From RYN-230 sp963837515 (GTDB taxonomy: Bacteria > Actinomycetota > Actinomycetes > Streptosporangiales > Streptosporangiaceae), in the NCBI GenBank assembly GCA_963837515.1, contig CAWINT010000010.1, positions 115,747 to 179,746 of the forward strand: a stretch of DNA of 64,000 nt, read 5' to 3'. How positions within the stretch are numbered: position 1 is the first letter of the stretch; each line of letters opens with the position of its first letter. Shown piece by piece: positions 18,284-25,880 of the stretch. A program made the position numbers and the translations under genes. The notes under the pieces are model-generated. The model was not told the origin of the DNA. It saw only the letters and a list, made by a program, of their open reading frames with translations, and ran no database searches.

Positions 18284-19780
18284 TCACCCGGCGGCGGGGC
18301 GGACGGTGGCGGCCGTGCGGACAGTGGCGGTGGTGCCGACCGCGGTGGTGCCGACCGCGACGGCGATCCGCCGGGCCGCCTCCCGCAGTTCCCCGGGCGG
18401 GTGCGCGGCGTAGCCCAGCACCAGGCCCGGCGGCCCCGGGCTGAGCCGGTGCAGGGACAGCGGGTGGACGAGCACCCCGGCCTGGTGGATCCGCCGGGCC
18501 AGTTCCGCGTCGGCGGGCATCCCGTCCGCGCCCGGGAACGTGATCAGCAGGTGCAGGCCGGCCGCGATCCCCTGGACCCGGGCCTGCGGCAGGTGCTCGC
18601 GCAGCGCGCCCAGCAGCGCGTCGCGGCGCTCCCGCTGCCGGGCCCGGGCCAGCCGGATGTGCCGGGCCAGCTCGCCGGTGCCGATCAGGTGGGCCAGCAC
18701 CAGCTGCGGCAGCGCCGGGTTGCCCAGGTCGGAGGCGTGTTTGGCGGTCACGAGCGGGGCGTGCAGCTGGGCCGGCGGCACCAGCCAGCCCAGCCGTAGC
18801 CCCGGGCTCAGCGTCTTGGAGGTACTGCCCAGGTAGGCGACCCGATCCGGGGCGGAGGCCTGCAGGGCGGGCACCGGGGCCCGGTCGTAGCGGTACTCGG
18901 CGTCGTAGTCGTCCTCGATCACCAGGCCACCCGCGGCGGCCCAGCGCAGCAGGTCCCGGCGGCGTTCCGGGGCCAGCACCACGCCGGTGGGGAACTGGTG
19001 CGCCGGGGTGAGCAGCACCGTGGCCGCGCCGGTGGCGGCCAGCTCCGGCACCCGCAGCCCGCGCCCGTCCACCGGGACCGGGACCGGGCGTATCCCCCAG
19101 TGGGCCAGCTGGTCCCGGGCGCCCCGGGACCCCGGGTCCTCGACCGCGACCGCCCGGCCGTCCCCGCTGGGCAGCGCCTGGGCCAGCAGGGCCAGCGCCT
19201 GCGCGACCCCGGCCACGATGATGATGTCCTCCGGGGCGGCCCGCAGGCCCCGGGTGCGGGCCAGCCAGCCCGCCAGTTCGCGGCGCAGCCACGGGCTGCC
19301 CCGCGGATCGCCGTACCCCAGCTCCGCCGCGCTGGCCCGGGCCAGCACCGCCCGTTCCGCGCGCAGCCAGGCGGCGCGGGGGAAGCCGGACAGGTCCGGT
19401 ACCCCGGGGGACAGGTCCAGCCCGGCCTGCGACCGCCACGGCTGCGGCAGCGCCGGGGCGGCGGGGTCCGCGGCGGCGCGGGCCTGGCCCGGGGCCGGCC
19501 GGGGCAGCACCCGGGTCCCTGCGCCCGGGCGCGCCTGGACCAGCCCTTCGTCCTGCAGCCGCTGGTAGGCCTCGACGATGACGCCGCGGGATACGGCCAG
19601 CTCACCCGCCAGCACCCGGCTGGCGGGCAGGGCGGCCCCGCCGGCCAGCCGCCCGTCCATGATCGCGGCGCGCAGGGCGCCGGCCAGCCACGCGGTCAAT
19701 CCCCGGACGGGTGCGCCGGCCGGGCTGAGCTGCAGGAAGTCGGCGCCGACCACGGCCGGCCGGGGTCCACCGGGACGCAT
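18284..19780 (-). CDS. MocR/PdxR-type regulator (GntR helix-turn-helix plus aminotransferase-like domain)
   Basis: 498-aa chimeric regulator. The N-terminal GntR winged helix includes LPASRVLAGELAVSRGVIVEAYQRL. The C-terminal fold-type I aminotransferase-like domain carries the PLP lysine in LGSTSKTLSPGLRLGW and the IEDDYDAEYRYDR block. It binds PLP as ligand, or a PLP adduct, and acts on the divergent promoter. The reading frame continues far upstream, but ATG 19780 begins the homologous protein and sits next to a GTGGTCC box. The divergent EamA exporter is the probable target, suggesting export of an amine or amino acid. Confidence 0.88.
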   Translation of the reverse strand: MRPGGPRPAVVGADFLQLSPAGAPVRGLTAWLAGALRAAIMDGRLAGGAALPASRVLAGELAVSRGVIVEAYQRLQDEGLVQARPGAGTRVLPRPAPGQARAAADPAAPALPQPWRSQAGLDLSPGVPDLSGFPRAAWLRAERAVLARASAAELGYGDPRGSPWLRRELAGWLARTRGLRAAPEDIIIVAGVAQALALLAQALPSGDGRAVAVEDPGSRGARDQLAHWGIRPVPVPVDGRGLRVPELAATGAATVLLTPAHQFPTGVVLAPERRRDLLRWAAAGGLVIEDDYDAEYRYDRAPVPALQASAPDRVAYLGSTSKTLSPGLRLGWLVPPAQLHAPLVTAKHASDLGNPALPQLVLAHLIGTGELARHIRLARARQRERRDALLGALREHLPQARVQGIAAGLHLLITFPGADGMPADAELARRIHQAGVLVHPLSLHRLSPGPPGLVLGYAAHPPGELREAARRIAVAVGTTAVGTTATVRTAATVRPAAG

Positions 19781-19792
19781 TGGACCACTATA
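19781..19792. promoter_or_regulatory. Candidate MocR/PdxR box and -10 element
   Basis: Read towards the MocR gene this is TATAGTGGTCCA directly before its ATG. AGTGGTCC resembles the AAAGTGGW motif I recall for PdxR of Corynebacterium glutamicum. TATAGT could be a -10 hexamer, although it is so near the ATG that the mRNA would be leaderless. Confidence 0.4.
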
Positions 19793-19846
19793 AGCTCGCG
19801 CGGTTGGCCCTGTTGAGGAGACCATCTCCGGCCTAACGTCACTCTT

Positions 19847-20911
19847 GTGCCCGATGCCTGCCCCGGCGCCCCTGTCCCGACTGTCCCTGCTGTCCCCACT
19901 GTCCCCGCTGTCCCCTCTGTCCCGACTGTCCCTGCCGTCCCCACTGTCCCCGCCGTCCCGGTCCGGCCCGGGTGTCCCGCCCCGGTTCCCCCGGCTGCGT
20001 CCCCGCGGGCCCGGGCCTGGCCCAGCGTGGCGGCCGGGGCGGCGGCGCAGGTGTGCGTGGGCGGCAGCGTGGCCGTGTCCGGGGTGCTGGCCGGGGCGCC
20101 GCTGTACACGGCCGAGGCCATCCGGTACGCCGCCGCCTGCCTGCTGCTGCTTGGCTTCCTGCGGCTCACCGGCCGGCGGCTGGCCCGGCCGCGGGGCACC
20201 GAGTGGCTGTGGCTGGCCGGGGTGACCGGGACCGGCCTGGTGCTGTTCAACGTGGCCCTGGTGGAGGGAGCCCGGCACGCCGAGCCCGCCGTGCTCGGCG
20301 TGGCGGTGGCCAGCGTGCCGGCTCTGCTCGCGGTGTTCGGCCCGCTGCTGGAGGGGGGCCGGCCCCGGGCCGCGGCGGTGCTGGCCGCCCTGGTGGTCAC
20401 CGGCGGGGCGGCCCTGGTGACCGGGACCGGCCGGGCCGACCCCGCGGGCCTGGCCTGGGCCGGGGTCGTGCTCGGCTGCGAGACGTGCTTCACGCTGCTG
20501 GCCGTCCCGGTGCTGGGGCGGCACGGGCCCGGCGGCGTGTCGGTGCACACCACCTGGCTGGCCACCGTGGTGTTCGCCGCGATCGGGCTGGCCCGGGAGG
20601 GCCCGGCGGCGGTGGTCCGGCTGCCGCCGGCCGACTGGCTGGCCACCGGGTACCTGGCGGTGGCGGTGACCGCGGTGGCGTTCGTGCTCTGGTACTCGTG
20701 CGTCCGGCGGCTGGGGGCGGGCCGGGCCGGCCTGCTCACCGGGCTGGCCCCGGTGGCGGCGGCCGGGACGGGGGTGCTGCTCGGCGGCCCCGCCCCCGGT
20801 TCGCTGGTGTGGGCCGGGGTGGCCGTGGTCGCGGCCGGCCTGGTCCTGGGCCTCCGCCCGCCCCGGGGCCGACCGGAAGCGGCCGACCTGACCCGGGGTG
20901 GCCGGTCCTGA
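19847..20911 (+). CDS. EamA/DMT-family transporter with N-terminal VP(T/A) repeat
   Basis: 354-aa drug/metabolite-type exporter with about ten hydrophobic spans in two EamA halves (for example LYTAEAIRYAAACLLLLGFL and AVTAVAFVLWYSCVRRLG). Residues about 10-40 are an unusual tripeptide run of VPT/VPA encoded by a degenerate 9-bp DNA repeat (about 19863-19956). From GTG 19847 this adds about 50 residues before the first span; a later start would remove it, but no better ribosome site is seen. It is probably controlled by the divergent MocR regulator. The substrate is unknown. Confidence 0.85.
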   Translation: MPDACPGAPVPTVPAVPTVPAVPSVPTVPAVPTVPAVPVRPGCPAPVPPAASPRARAWPSVAAGAAAQVCVGGSVAVSGVLAGAPLYTAEAIRYAAACLLLLGFLRLTGRRLARPRGTEWLWLAGVTGTGLVLFNVALVEGARHAEPAVLGVAVASVPALLAVFGPLLEGGRPRAAAVLAALVVTGGAALVTGTGRADPAGLAWAGVVLGCETCFTLLAVPVLGRHGPGGVSVHTTWLATVVFAAIGLAREGPAAVVRLPPADWLATGYLAVAVTAVAFVLWYSCVRRLGAGRAGLLTGLAPVAAAGTGVLLGGPAPGSLVWAGVAVVAAGLVLGLRPPRGRPEAADLTRGGRS

Positions 20912-20938
20912 CCGGGGTGGCCGGTCCTGACCCGGGGT
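20888..20938. repeat. About 20-bp tandem repeat spanning the EamA stop codon
   Basis: The segment CCTGACCCGGGGTGGCCGGT recurs with small indels: once in the last codons, once starting at the stop TGA (20909-20911), and a third, partial time after it. It is the second gene in this stretch whose stop lies in a tandem repeat. Confidence 0.8.
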
Positions 20939-21018
20939 GCGGCCTAGGGCCTGGCACTGGGCGGCCGGGCAACTGCTGGGCGGCTGGGCGGCTGCTGGTA
21001 CACGGGAGGTCCTCGCCA

Positions 21019-21066
21019 GTTTGTGCAGCCGAAATGTCGTCATAGCAGCATTTCGGCTGCACAAAC
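21019..21066. repeat. Perfect 18-bp inverted repeat with 12-nt loop
   Basis: Arms GTTTGTGCAGCCGAAATG (21019-21036) and its exact complement (21049-21066) flank TCGTCATAGCAG. The arms are far less GC-rich than the surroundings. It lies in the 393-bp spacer between EamA and the aldo/keto reductase. There is no T-run on either side, so a simple intrinsic terminator is unlikely; a dispersed palindromic element or a recombination/protein site is possible. The rest of the spacer (20939-21232) shows no credible gene. Confidence 0.85.
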
Positions 21067-21232
21067 CGCCGCTCACGGTGATGGATGGTGGGGGTTGCGG
21101 GGAGGGGCGCCTGGGGTGCGGCGGTGCCCGCTGGTGAGGCCTGCGGCGGCTTGGCTCAGATGCCCGCTTGATGTATGGGCCCGGCCGTTTAGCGTTTTCG
21201 TTGGGTTATGTACAGACTTGTGACTTTATGTG

Positions 21233-21271
21233 AAAAAGCCCGGCCGTCCGCGGTGTGGCGGGCGGCCGGGC
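21233..21271 (-). terminator. Intrinsic terminator of aldo/keto reductase gene
   Basis: 14-bp stem (GCCCGGCCGTCCGC at 21238-21251 with 21258-21271, one G-T pair) and a 6-nt loop, followed on the minus strand by TTTTT. It lies 34 bp beyond the stop of the minus-strand aldo/keto reductase. Confidence 0.85.
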
Positions 21272-21304
21272 GGCCGGTCCGCGGCCCACCGGGCGTTGCC
21301 GCGG

Positions 21305-22168
21305 TCAGGCGTGGCTGAGGCGCTGCACCTCGCCGGGGGTGAGCCGCAGCTCGGCGGCCTGGGCCGAGTCGGTGATCGACTCGGGGCGGCTGGCCCCGGG
21401 GATCGGGATCACCACCGGCGCCAGGGTGAGCATCCAGGCCAGGGTGACCTGCTGCGGGGACACGCCGTGGGCCCGGGCCACCTCGGCGAACGCGGCGTGC
21501 TGCTGGCCGAGTTCGCCGGCCCGGCCGATGCCGCCCAGCGGGCTCCACGGCAGGAAGGCGATGCCCAGCTCCGCGCAGTGCCGCAGTTCCGCCTCGCTGG
21601 AGCGGAACTTGGGTGAGAACTGGTTCTGCACGCTGGCCAGGTTGCCGCCGCCGAGGATCCGGCGGGCGGTGTCGATCTGCGCGATGCTCGCGTTCGAGAT
21701 GCCGGCCATCCGGATCTTCCCGGCGTCCAGCAACTCCTTGAGCGCGCCGATGGACTCCTCGTAGGGCACCTCCGGGTCCGGCCGGTGGAACTGGTACAGG
21801 CCGATGGCGTCGGTGCCCAGCGCCTTCAGCGACGCGTCCACCGCCGCGTGCAGGTGCGCGGGGGAGCCGTCCAGCGTCCACGAGCCGTCGCCGGGCCGCA
21901 GGTGACCGCCCTTGGTCGCGACCAGCACGTTGCTGGTGTCCCCGCCGTAGCTGGCCAGGGCCGTGGCGATGAGCCGCTCGTTGTGCCCGGCCTCGCCGGC
22001 GTTCAGGTGGTAGGCGTCCGCGGTGTCGATGAAGGTGACCCCGGCGTCCAGGGCGGCGTGGATGGTCGCGATGGACCGGGCCTCGTCCGGCCGGCCCTCG
22101 ATCGACATCGGCATGCCGCCCAGCCCGATCGCGCTGACCGTGGTGCTGCCGATAGTCCTGGTGCGCAT
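21305..22168 (-). CDS. Aldo/keto reductase
   Basis: 287-aa NADPH-dependent oxidoreductase of the AKR barrel fold. The catalytic tetrad residues fall in FIDTADAYH (Asp, Tyr), LVATKGG (Lys) and LYQFHRPD (His). The NADP-binding end is IPIPGASRPESITDSAQA. It starts at ATG 22168 and has its own terminator. The LysR gene upstream on the same strand (123-bp gap) may regulate it. The substrate is unknown. Confidence 0.92.
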   Translation of the reverse strand: MRTRTIGSTTVSAIGLGGMPMSIEGRPDEARSIATIHAALDAGVTFIDTADAYHLNAGEAGHNERLIATALASYGGDTSNVLVATKGGHLRPGDGSWTLDGSPAHLHAAVDASLKALGTDAIGLYQFHRPDPEVPYEESIGALKELLDAGKIRMAGISNASIAQIDTARRILGGGNLASVQNQFSPKFRSSEAELRHCAELGIAFLPWSPLGGIGRAGELGQQHAAFAEVARAHGVSPQQVTLAWMLTLAPVVIPIPGASRPESITDSAQAAELRLTPGEVQRLSHA

Positions 22169-22291
22169 CTGAGACTCCCTCAGTGGTCGGCTGAGCCTGC
22201 CCGGGGCAGGCTGCGGTGATGACGTCCGCGTGGGACAACAGCGTCACCCGGCCGCAGATGCCCGGCTGGTGATAGATATCCCGCGGGCGGG

Positions 22292-23236
22292 TTATCGGCT
22301 TACCTGATCACCGGGCAGCTCGGCCAGGAACGCCCGGGCCGCGGCGGACAGCCGCCGCGCGGTCGGGGTGGCGATGGACACCCGCCACGTCATGGTGGAC
22401 CCGGCCAGCTCGGTCACGTGCAACCCGGCGCACTGCCAGGCAGCGGTGACCGGCATCAGGGCCACGCCCAGGCCGTTACGGACCAGTTCCGCCGCCGAGC
22501 TGAAGTCGGCCACCTCGAACGGCACGTGCCGGTCCAGGCCCGCCGCCGCGAAGGCGCGGTCGGCCACGATCCGGTTGCCCCAGCCGGGCGGGAAGTCGAT
22601 GAACGTCTCCTCCGCCAGCCGGGCCAGCTCGACCGGCAGGCCGGCCGCCAGCGGATGGCCGGGGGCGCAGATCAGCACCAGCGGCTCCTCGCTGACCCGG
22701 CGCAGCCGCAGCCCGGCGGGCGGCTGGCCGGGTAGCGCCAGCAGGGCTAGGTCGAGCTCGCCGGAGATCACCTGGCGGGCCAGCCCGGCCGAGCCCGCGG
22801 TCGCCTGGCGCAGGTGGACCGCGACGTCCGGGTGCGAGGCGTGGAACCGGCCGAGCAGCCGCGGCAGGTCCACCGGGCCAGTGGAGGTCATCGTGCCGAC
22901 CATGAGGGTGCCGCGCAGCCCGGCGCGGGCCTGGTCGACCGCGTCCTGCGCCGCCTGGGCGGCGGCCAGGGTGGCCCGCGCCTCCGGCAGCAGGGCCTGC
23001 CCGGCATCGGTCAGCGCTACCCGGTGCCGGTCCCGGTCGAACAGCACCGCGCCGAGTTCCCGCTCCAGCGCCTGGATGGCGCTGGACACGCCGGACTGCA
23101 CCACGTGCAGCCGGCGCGCGGCCCGGGTGAAGGACAGTTCCTCCGCCACCACCACGAACCGGCGCAGCGCCTCGAGGGACGGCAGCTGCCCAGCGCCGTC
23201 GCTGACACCCGCGCCGGAACCGTCGGTAAGGGCCAT
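22292..23236 (-). CDS. LysR-family transcriptional regulator
   Basis: 314-aa regulator with an N-terminal winged helix (LEALRRFVVVAEELSFTRAARRLHVVQSGVSSAIQ) and a C-terminal periplasmic-binding-protein-like effector domain. ATG 23236 is preferred over GTG 23242 because an AGG lies 6 nt before the ATG. It may act on the downstream aldo/keto reductase or on a divergent promoter upstream. The effector is unknown. Confidence 0.92.
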   Translation of the reverse strand: MALTDGSGAGVSDGAGQLPSLEALRRFVVVAEELSFTRAARRLHVVQSGVSSAIQALERELGAVLFDRDRHRVALTDAGQALLPEARATLAAAQAAQDAVDQARAGLRGTLMVGTMTSTGPVDLPRLLGRFHASHPDVAVHLRQATAGSAGLARQVISGELDLALLALPGQPPAGLRLRRVSEEPLVLICAPGHPLAAGLPVELARLAEETFIDFPPGWGNRIVADRAFAAAGLDRHVPFEVADFSSAAELVRNGLGVALMPVTAAWQCAGLHVTELAGSTMTWRVSIATPTARRLSAAARAFLAELPGDQVSR

Positions 23237-23416
23237 CGTCACCTGCCGTGCCGCCGGGCCGCCGGGCTGTGGCGGCCAGCACCGAGGCTAACCGGGGGCC
23301 CGGCGATGATCAAAGAACCGGCCCGGGCCGGCCCCGGCCGTCTCCCGGTGGCGGCGGGCGTGTGCCCAGGTGGACGGGGATGTCTGCCCAGGTCGAGGCT
23401 GTGTTCTACTAGCTAT

Positions 23417-24385
23417 GTGGATCCTGAGCGCGAGCCGGCCGGGGCCGGGCGGGCCGGGCGGCCCCGGCGGGCCGGGCGCCACCGGCGGAAACTCCGGGGG
23501 CTGAGCGCGCAGCGGACCGGGGAGGTCCGGGCCCGGGTCCGGCTGATGATCGAGATCACGGCCCGGGCCGGTTCGTACCGCAAGGGGCTGCTGGTGGCCG
23601 CCGACCGCCTCAGTCCCGAGGAAGCCGCGATCATCGCTGATCTGGAGCGGCACGGGCTGCAGGTGCCACAACTGCGTGACCTGCTGTGCGGCGGCCACGT
23701 CCTGGTGGACGACCCGGAACTGTACGAGCAGTGGCGGTTCACCAAGGTCAGCCATCAGCGCCTGTCCAGCCACCACCGGGACATCGACAAGTCGCGCTAT
23801 CCCGACATCGGGATGCGCGGGCCGGTGGTCCGGGAGAAGCTGCACGGCCGGACGGCCCAGGGCACCTGGCTGCAGCTGGAAAAGACCCCGGCGGCCTTCG
23901 GCCAGCGCAAACTGCCCACCCTGACCGACATCCGCCACCTCATGGACTACGTGGTCTACCGGGTGACCCGCAGCAACGTCGGCCCGTGGGGCCTGTCCCG
24001 GCTCACCGAGCGGCGGCCGCTGTACCTGTCACCGGATCTGGCCGTGCCCACCCCGCTGGCCCCTCCGGTGGCCGGGTCGATGGCCACGGCGCTCCGCCGG
24101 ATCGAGGCGGATGACGACGTCACCGCGGTGTCCCAGGACCTGGCCAGCATGTTCCCGCCGCCCGACCGGGTGGACCCGGCGAACGAGCTGGGCCAGGCCC
24201 TGCCCGGCCGGGCCGGGCGCGGCCTGTTCGGCAACTCCGACGTGTGGGTGACAGAGACGCCGGCCCGGATCGCGGCCGCGATTCTCAGCCAGGGCCGGGA
24301 ACCGCCGGCCGCCGCGGCGGTCTGGGGGACGGTCATCAGCCCGAGGGCATCCGTCATGGGTCGGGGGGGAATCCGTCATGAGTGA
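23417..24385 (+). CDS. Orphan protein A of a coupled pair (unknown function)
   Basis: 322-aa protein that I do not recognise. The start is uncertain: GTG 23417 is used, with ATG 23546 (MIEITARAGSYRKG) an alternative. Visible features are a basic N-terminus, LSPEEAAIIADLERHGLQVP, a His-rich stretch VSHQRLSSHHRDIDKSRY, and the block EKLHGRTAQGTWLQLEKTP. A later block, HLMDYVVYRVTRSNVGPWGLS, resembles surface or toxin-associated proteins I cannot name. No signal peptide or membrane span. Its last 8 bp overlap the next gene, so the two proteins are probably made in fixed ratio. Confidence 0.7.
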   Translation: MDPEREPAGAGRAGRPRRAGRHRRKLRGLSAQRTGEVRARVRLMIEITARAGSYRKGLLVAADRLSPEEAAIIADLERHGLQVPQLRDLLCGGHVLVDDPELYEQWRFTKVSHQRLSSHHRDIDKSRYPDIGMRGPVVREKLHGRTAQGTWLQLEKTPAAFGQRKLPTLTDIRHLMDYVVYRVTRSNVGPWGLSRLTERRPLYLSPDLAVPTPLAPPVAGSMATALRRIEADDDVTAVSQDLASMFPPPDRVDPANELGQALPGRAGRGLFGNSDVWVTETPARIAAAILSQGREPPAAAAVWGTVISPRASVMGRGGIRHE

Positions 24386-25133
24386 CACCGGCTCCGGAGG
24401 GCGCCCGCCGGCCCCACCGGCCGCGGGCCGGGCTTCCCTCCCCGAAGGGCTCGTCTCCTCGGTCGTGGACCTGGTCGGCACCGGGCCGGTGCTGCTGGGC
24501 GCGTACACGATCGCCGAGCTCACGGTGGTCGACGCCATCGTGGACTTCCTGGAGGCCCGGCCGTCCGACGACGTGCTGGCCGAAGCCGTGCGCTCGCTGG
24601 CCGCCCGCCAGCTCCTGGTGGCCGGGCCGCCGGGGGAGAAGGTTCAGGTGCGCGGGGACCTGGGCATCGCCGTAGCGTTCCAGCAGCGCGCCCGGATGGT
24701 CCTCGATGCCCGGGTCACCGGCACCGAACCGGGGGAGCCGTGGCGGATCCTGCTGCTCCCGCAGCCCGAGCAGATCTGCCTGGTGGTCCGCATCGACGCG
24801 CTGGGGGTCCACGAACTCGGCCTGTACAAGCTCGGCACCGCCCTCGGCATGCTGGAGGACATGCTGCCGCGGGGACCGCGGGCGGAGTCCCGGCCCGGGA
24901 CCGACGCCGCCGGGGTGCTCGCCGCCGCCGAGCGCGCCGCGCTGATCACCGTGACCAGATACACCACGGAGGGATCGGCCGAGCTGGCGGGCGACAGCAC
25001 CGATCTCGTGCTGGCGCGCCACGAGGGACGGCTGCACGTCTTCGAGCGCGACCCGGGGAACCCGGCCACGCTGGTCCCGGGCCGCCGGCCGGACCGGGGT
25101 GTGCGCGACACCCTGGCCGGCCTGCTCGCCTAG
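24378..25133 (+). CDS. Orphan protein B of a coupled pair (unknown function)
   Basis: 251-aa soluble protein, no signal peptide. The core looks alpha/beta: LVSSVVDLVGTGPVLLGAYT, AVRSLAARQLLV, then strands WRILLLPQPEQICLVVRID and HELGLYKLGTALGMLEDML. The order of a helical 'RxL' segment followed by paired strands loosely recalls EspG-type chaperones of ESX secretion, but no diagnostic motif is seen and no ESX genes are nearby. It starts inside the end of protein A. The stop is followed directly by a 21-bp tandem repeat. Confidence 0.7.
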   Translation: MSDTGSGGRPPAPPAAGRASLPEGLVSSVVDLVGTGPVLLGAYTIAELTVVDAIVDFLEARPSDDVLAEAVRSLAARQLLVAGPPGEKVQVRGDLGIAVAFQQRARMVLDARVTGTEPGEPWRILLLPQPEQICLVVRIDALGVHELGLYKLGTALGMLEDMLPRGPRAESRPGTDAAGVLAAAERAALITVTRYTTEGSAELAGDSTDLVLARHEGRLHVFERDPGNPATLVPGRRPDRGVRDTLAGLLA

Positions 25134-25136
25134 CCC

Positions 25137-25237
25137 CTGCCGTCCGCGCTGCCCGGCCTGCCGTCCGCGCTGCCCGGCCTGCCGTCCGCGCTGCCCGGCC
25201 CGCCGTCCGCGCTGCCCGGCCCGCCGTCCGCGCTCCG
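25137..25237. repeat. Five tandem 21-bp units after orphan gene B
   Basis: Unit CTGCCGTCCGCGCTGCCCGG plus C repeats almost perfectly from 25137, the last copy incomplete. It fills the space between orphan gene B and the repeats at the end of the VOC gene, so the whole 150-bp convergent spacer consists of two tandem arrays. Confidence 0.9.
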
Positions 25238-25297
25238 GCCATCCTCAGCGCTGTTCCGCCATCCTCAGCGCTGTTCGGCCATCCTCAGCGCTGTTCG
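25238..25297. repeat. Three tandem 20-bp units spanning the VOC gene stop codon
   Basis: Unit GCCATCCTCAGCGCTGTTCG, three copies with a 20-bp period (25238, 25258, 25278). On the minus strand each encodes EQR followed by TGA; the most upstream copy holds the real stop (25285-25287), and the other two are copies of the gene end. Confidence 0.9.
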
Positions 25298-25677
25298 ACC
25301 ACCATCAGCGTGTGGCCGCTCGGGTCGCGGAACCAGAACATCGGCGGCACCGGGCCGCCCATCCGCGACACCTCGGCGTCCACGTCGACGCCGCGGCCGC
25401 GCAGCGCGGCGTGCGTGGCATCGATGTCGCTCGTGGTCAGAATGATCCCGGTCTGGACCGGCTGGAACTCCATCCCCGGCGGTGGCGGCGCCAGCGCGAT
25501 CCCGGCCGTTCCCTCCGGGGGGTAGACCTCCACCCAGCGGTACTGGCCGCCGAAGGGCTCGTCGGTCCGCTTCTCCAGCCCGAGCGACTCGTAGAACTCG
25601 ATCGCCTTGTCCTGCTGCTCCGCGGGGGTCGGGACGCAGACCAGGCTGAGGTGGCGAATCCCGGTGGTGGTGCTCAT
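25285..25677 (-). CDS. VOC-family (glyoxalase/bleomycin-resistance-like) protein
   Basis: 130-aa single VOC module. It begins STTTGIRHLSLVCVPTPAEQQDKAIEFYESLG and ends MFWFRDPSGHTLMVVEQR, the classic DPxGH...E terminal strand. The metal-ligand positions (His near the start, Glu at the end) are kept. The start at ATG 25677 is set by GGAGG 7 nt upstream. The reaction is unknown; relatives isomerise or bind small molecules. It is divergent from the MFS gene, and its stop codon lies in a tandem repeat. Confidence 0.9.
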   Translation of the reverse strand: MSTTTGIRHLSLVCVPTPAEQQDKAIEFYESLGLEKRTDEPFGGQYRWVEVYPPEGTAGIALAPPPPGMEFQPVQTGIILTTSDIDATHAALRGRGVDVDAEVSRMGGPVPPMFWFRDPSGHTLMVVEQR

Positions 25678-25777
25678 CGTTGTGCCTCCGTATGAGTGTC
25701 GCTGTTGCCCCCTAGGACGGCCCGGGGCCGGACAACTCATCGCCCCGGGCGGGGGCAGTCAGCGCGACGGGCCGTTG

Positions 25778-25830
25778 GTTATCTAAATCTCAGATGGACC
25801 TTAGCAACAGTTGTCGTTTGCATAGATGAC
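25778..25830. promoter_or_regulatory. AT-rich divergent promoter region, VOC / MFS
   Basis: In the 203-bp spacer between the VOC and MFS starts, this segment is markedly AT-rich. It holds ATCT-N7-AGAT (25781-25795) and CAAC-A-GTTG (25805-25813), two short inverted repeats that could bind a repressor of the MFS exporter. No regulator is adjacent. Confidence 0.35.
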
Positions 25831-25880
25831 TGGCGGCGCGCACGCTGGGAAGCGCTGGAACTATCGTCAAGGAGCTTGTG

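Noticed and set aside
19781..21076. Long N-terminal extension of the MocR reading frame
   Set aside because: The extension is antisense to the EamA gene; the homologous protein starts at ATG 19780.
24378..25133. EspG-type ESX chaperone
   Set aside because: Only a loose order of helices and strands; no EspG motif and no ESX genes in the window.
25137..25297. Possible CRISPR array
   Set aside because: Units abut directly without unique spacers and run into a coding sequence; they are plain tandem repeats. The same applies to 27180-27304 and 49771-49905.
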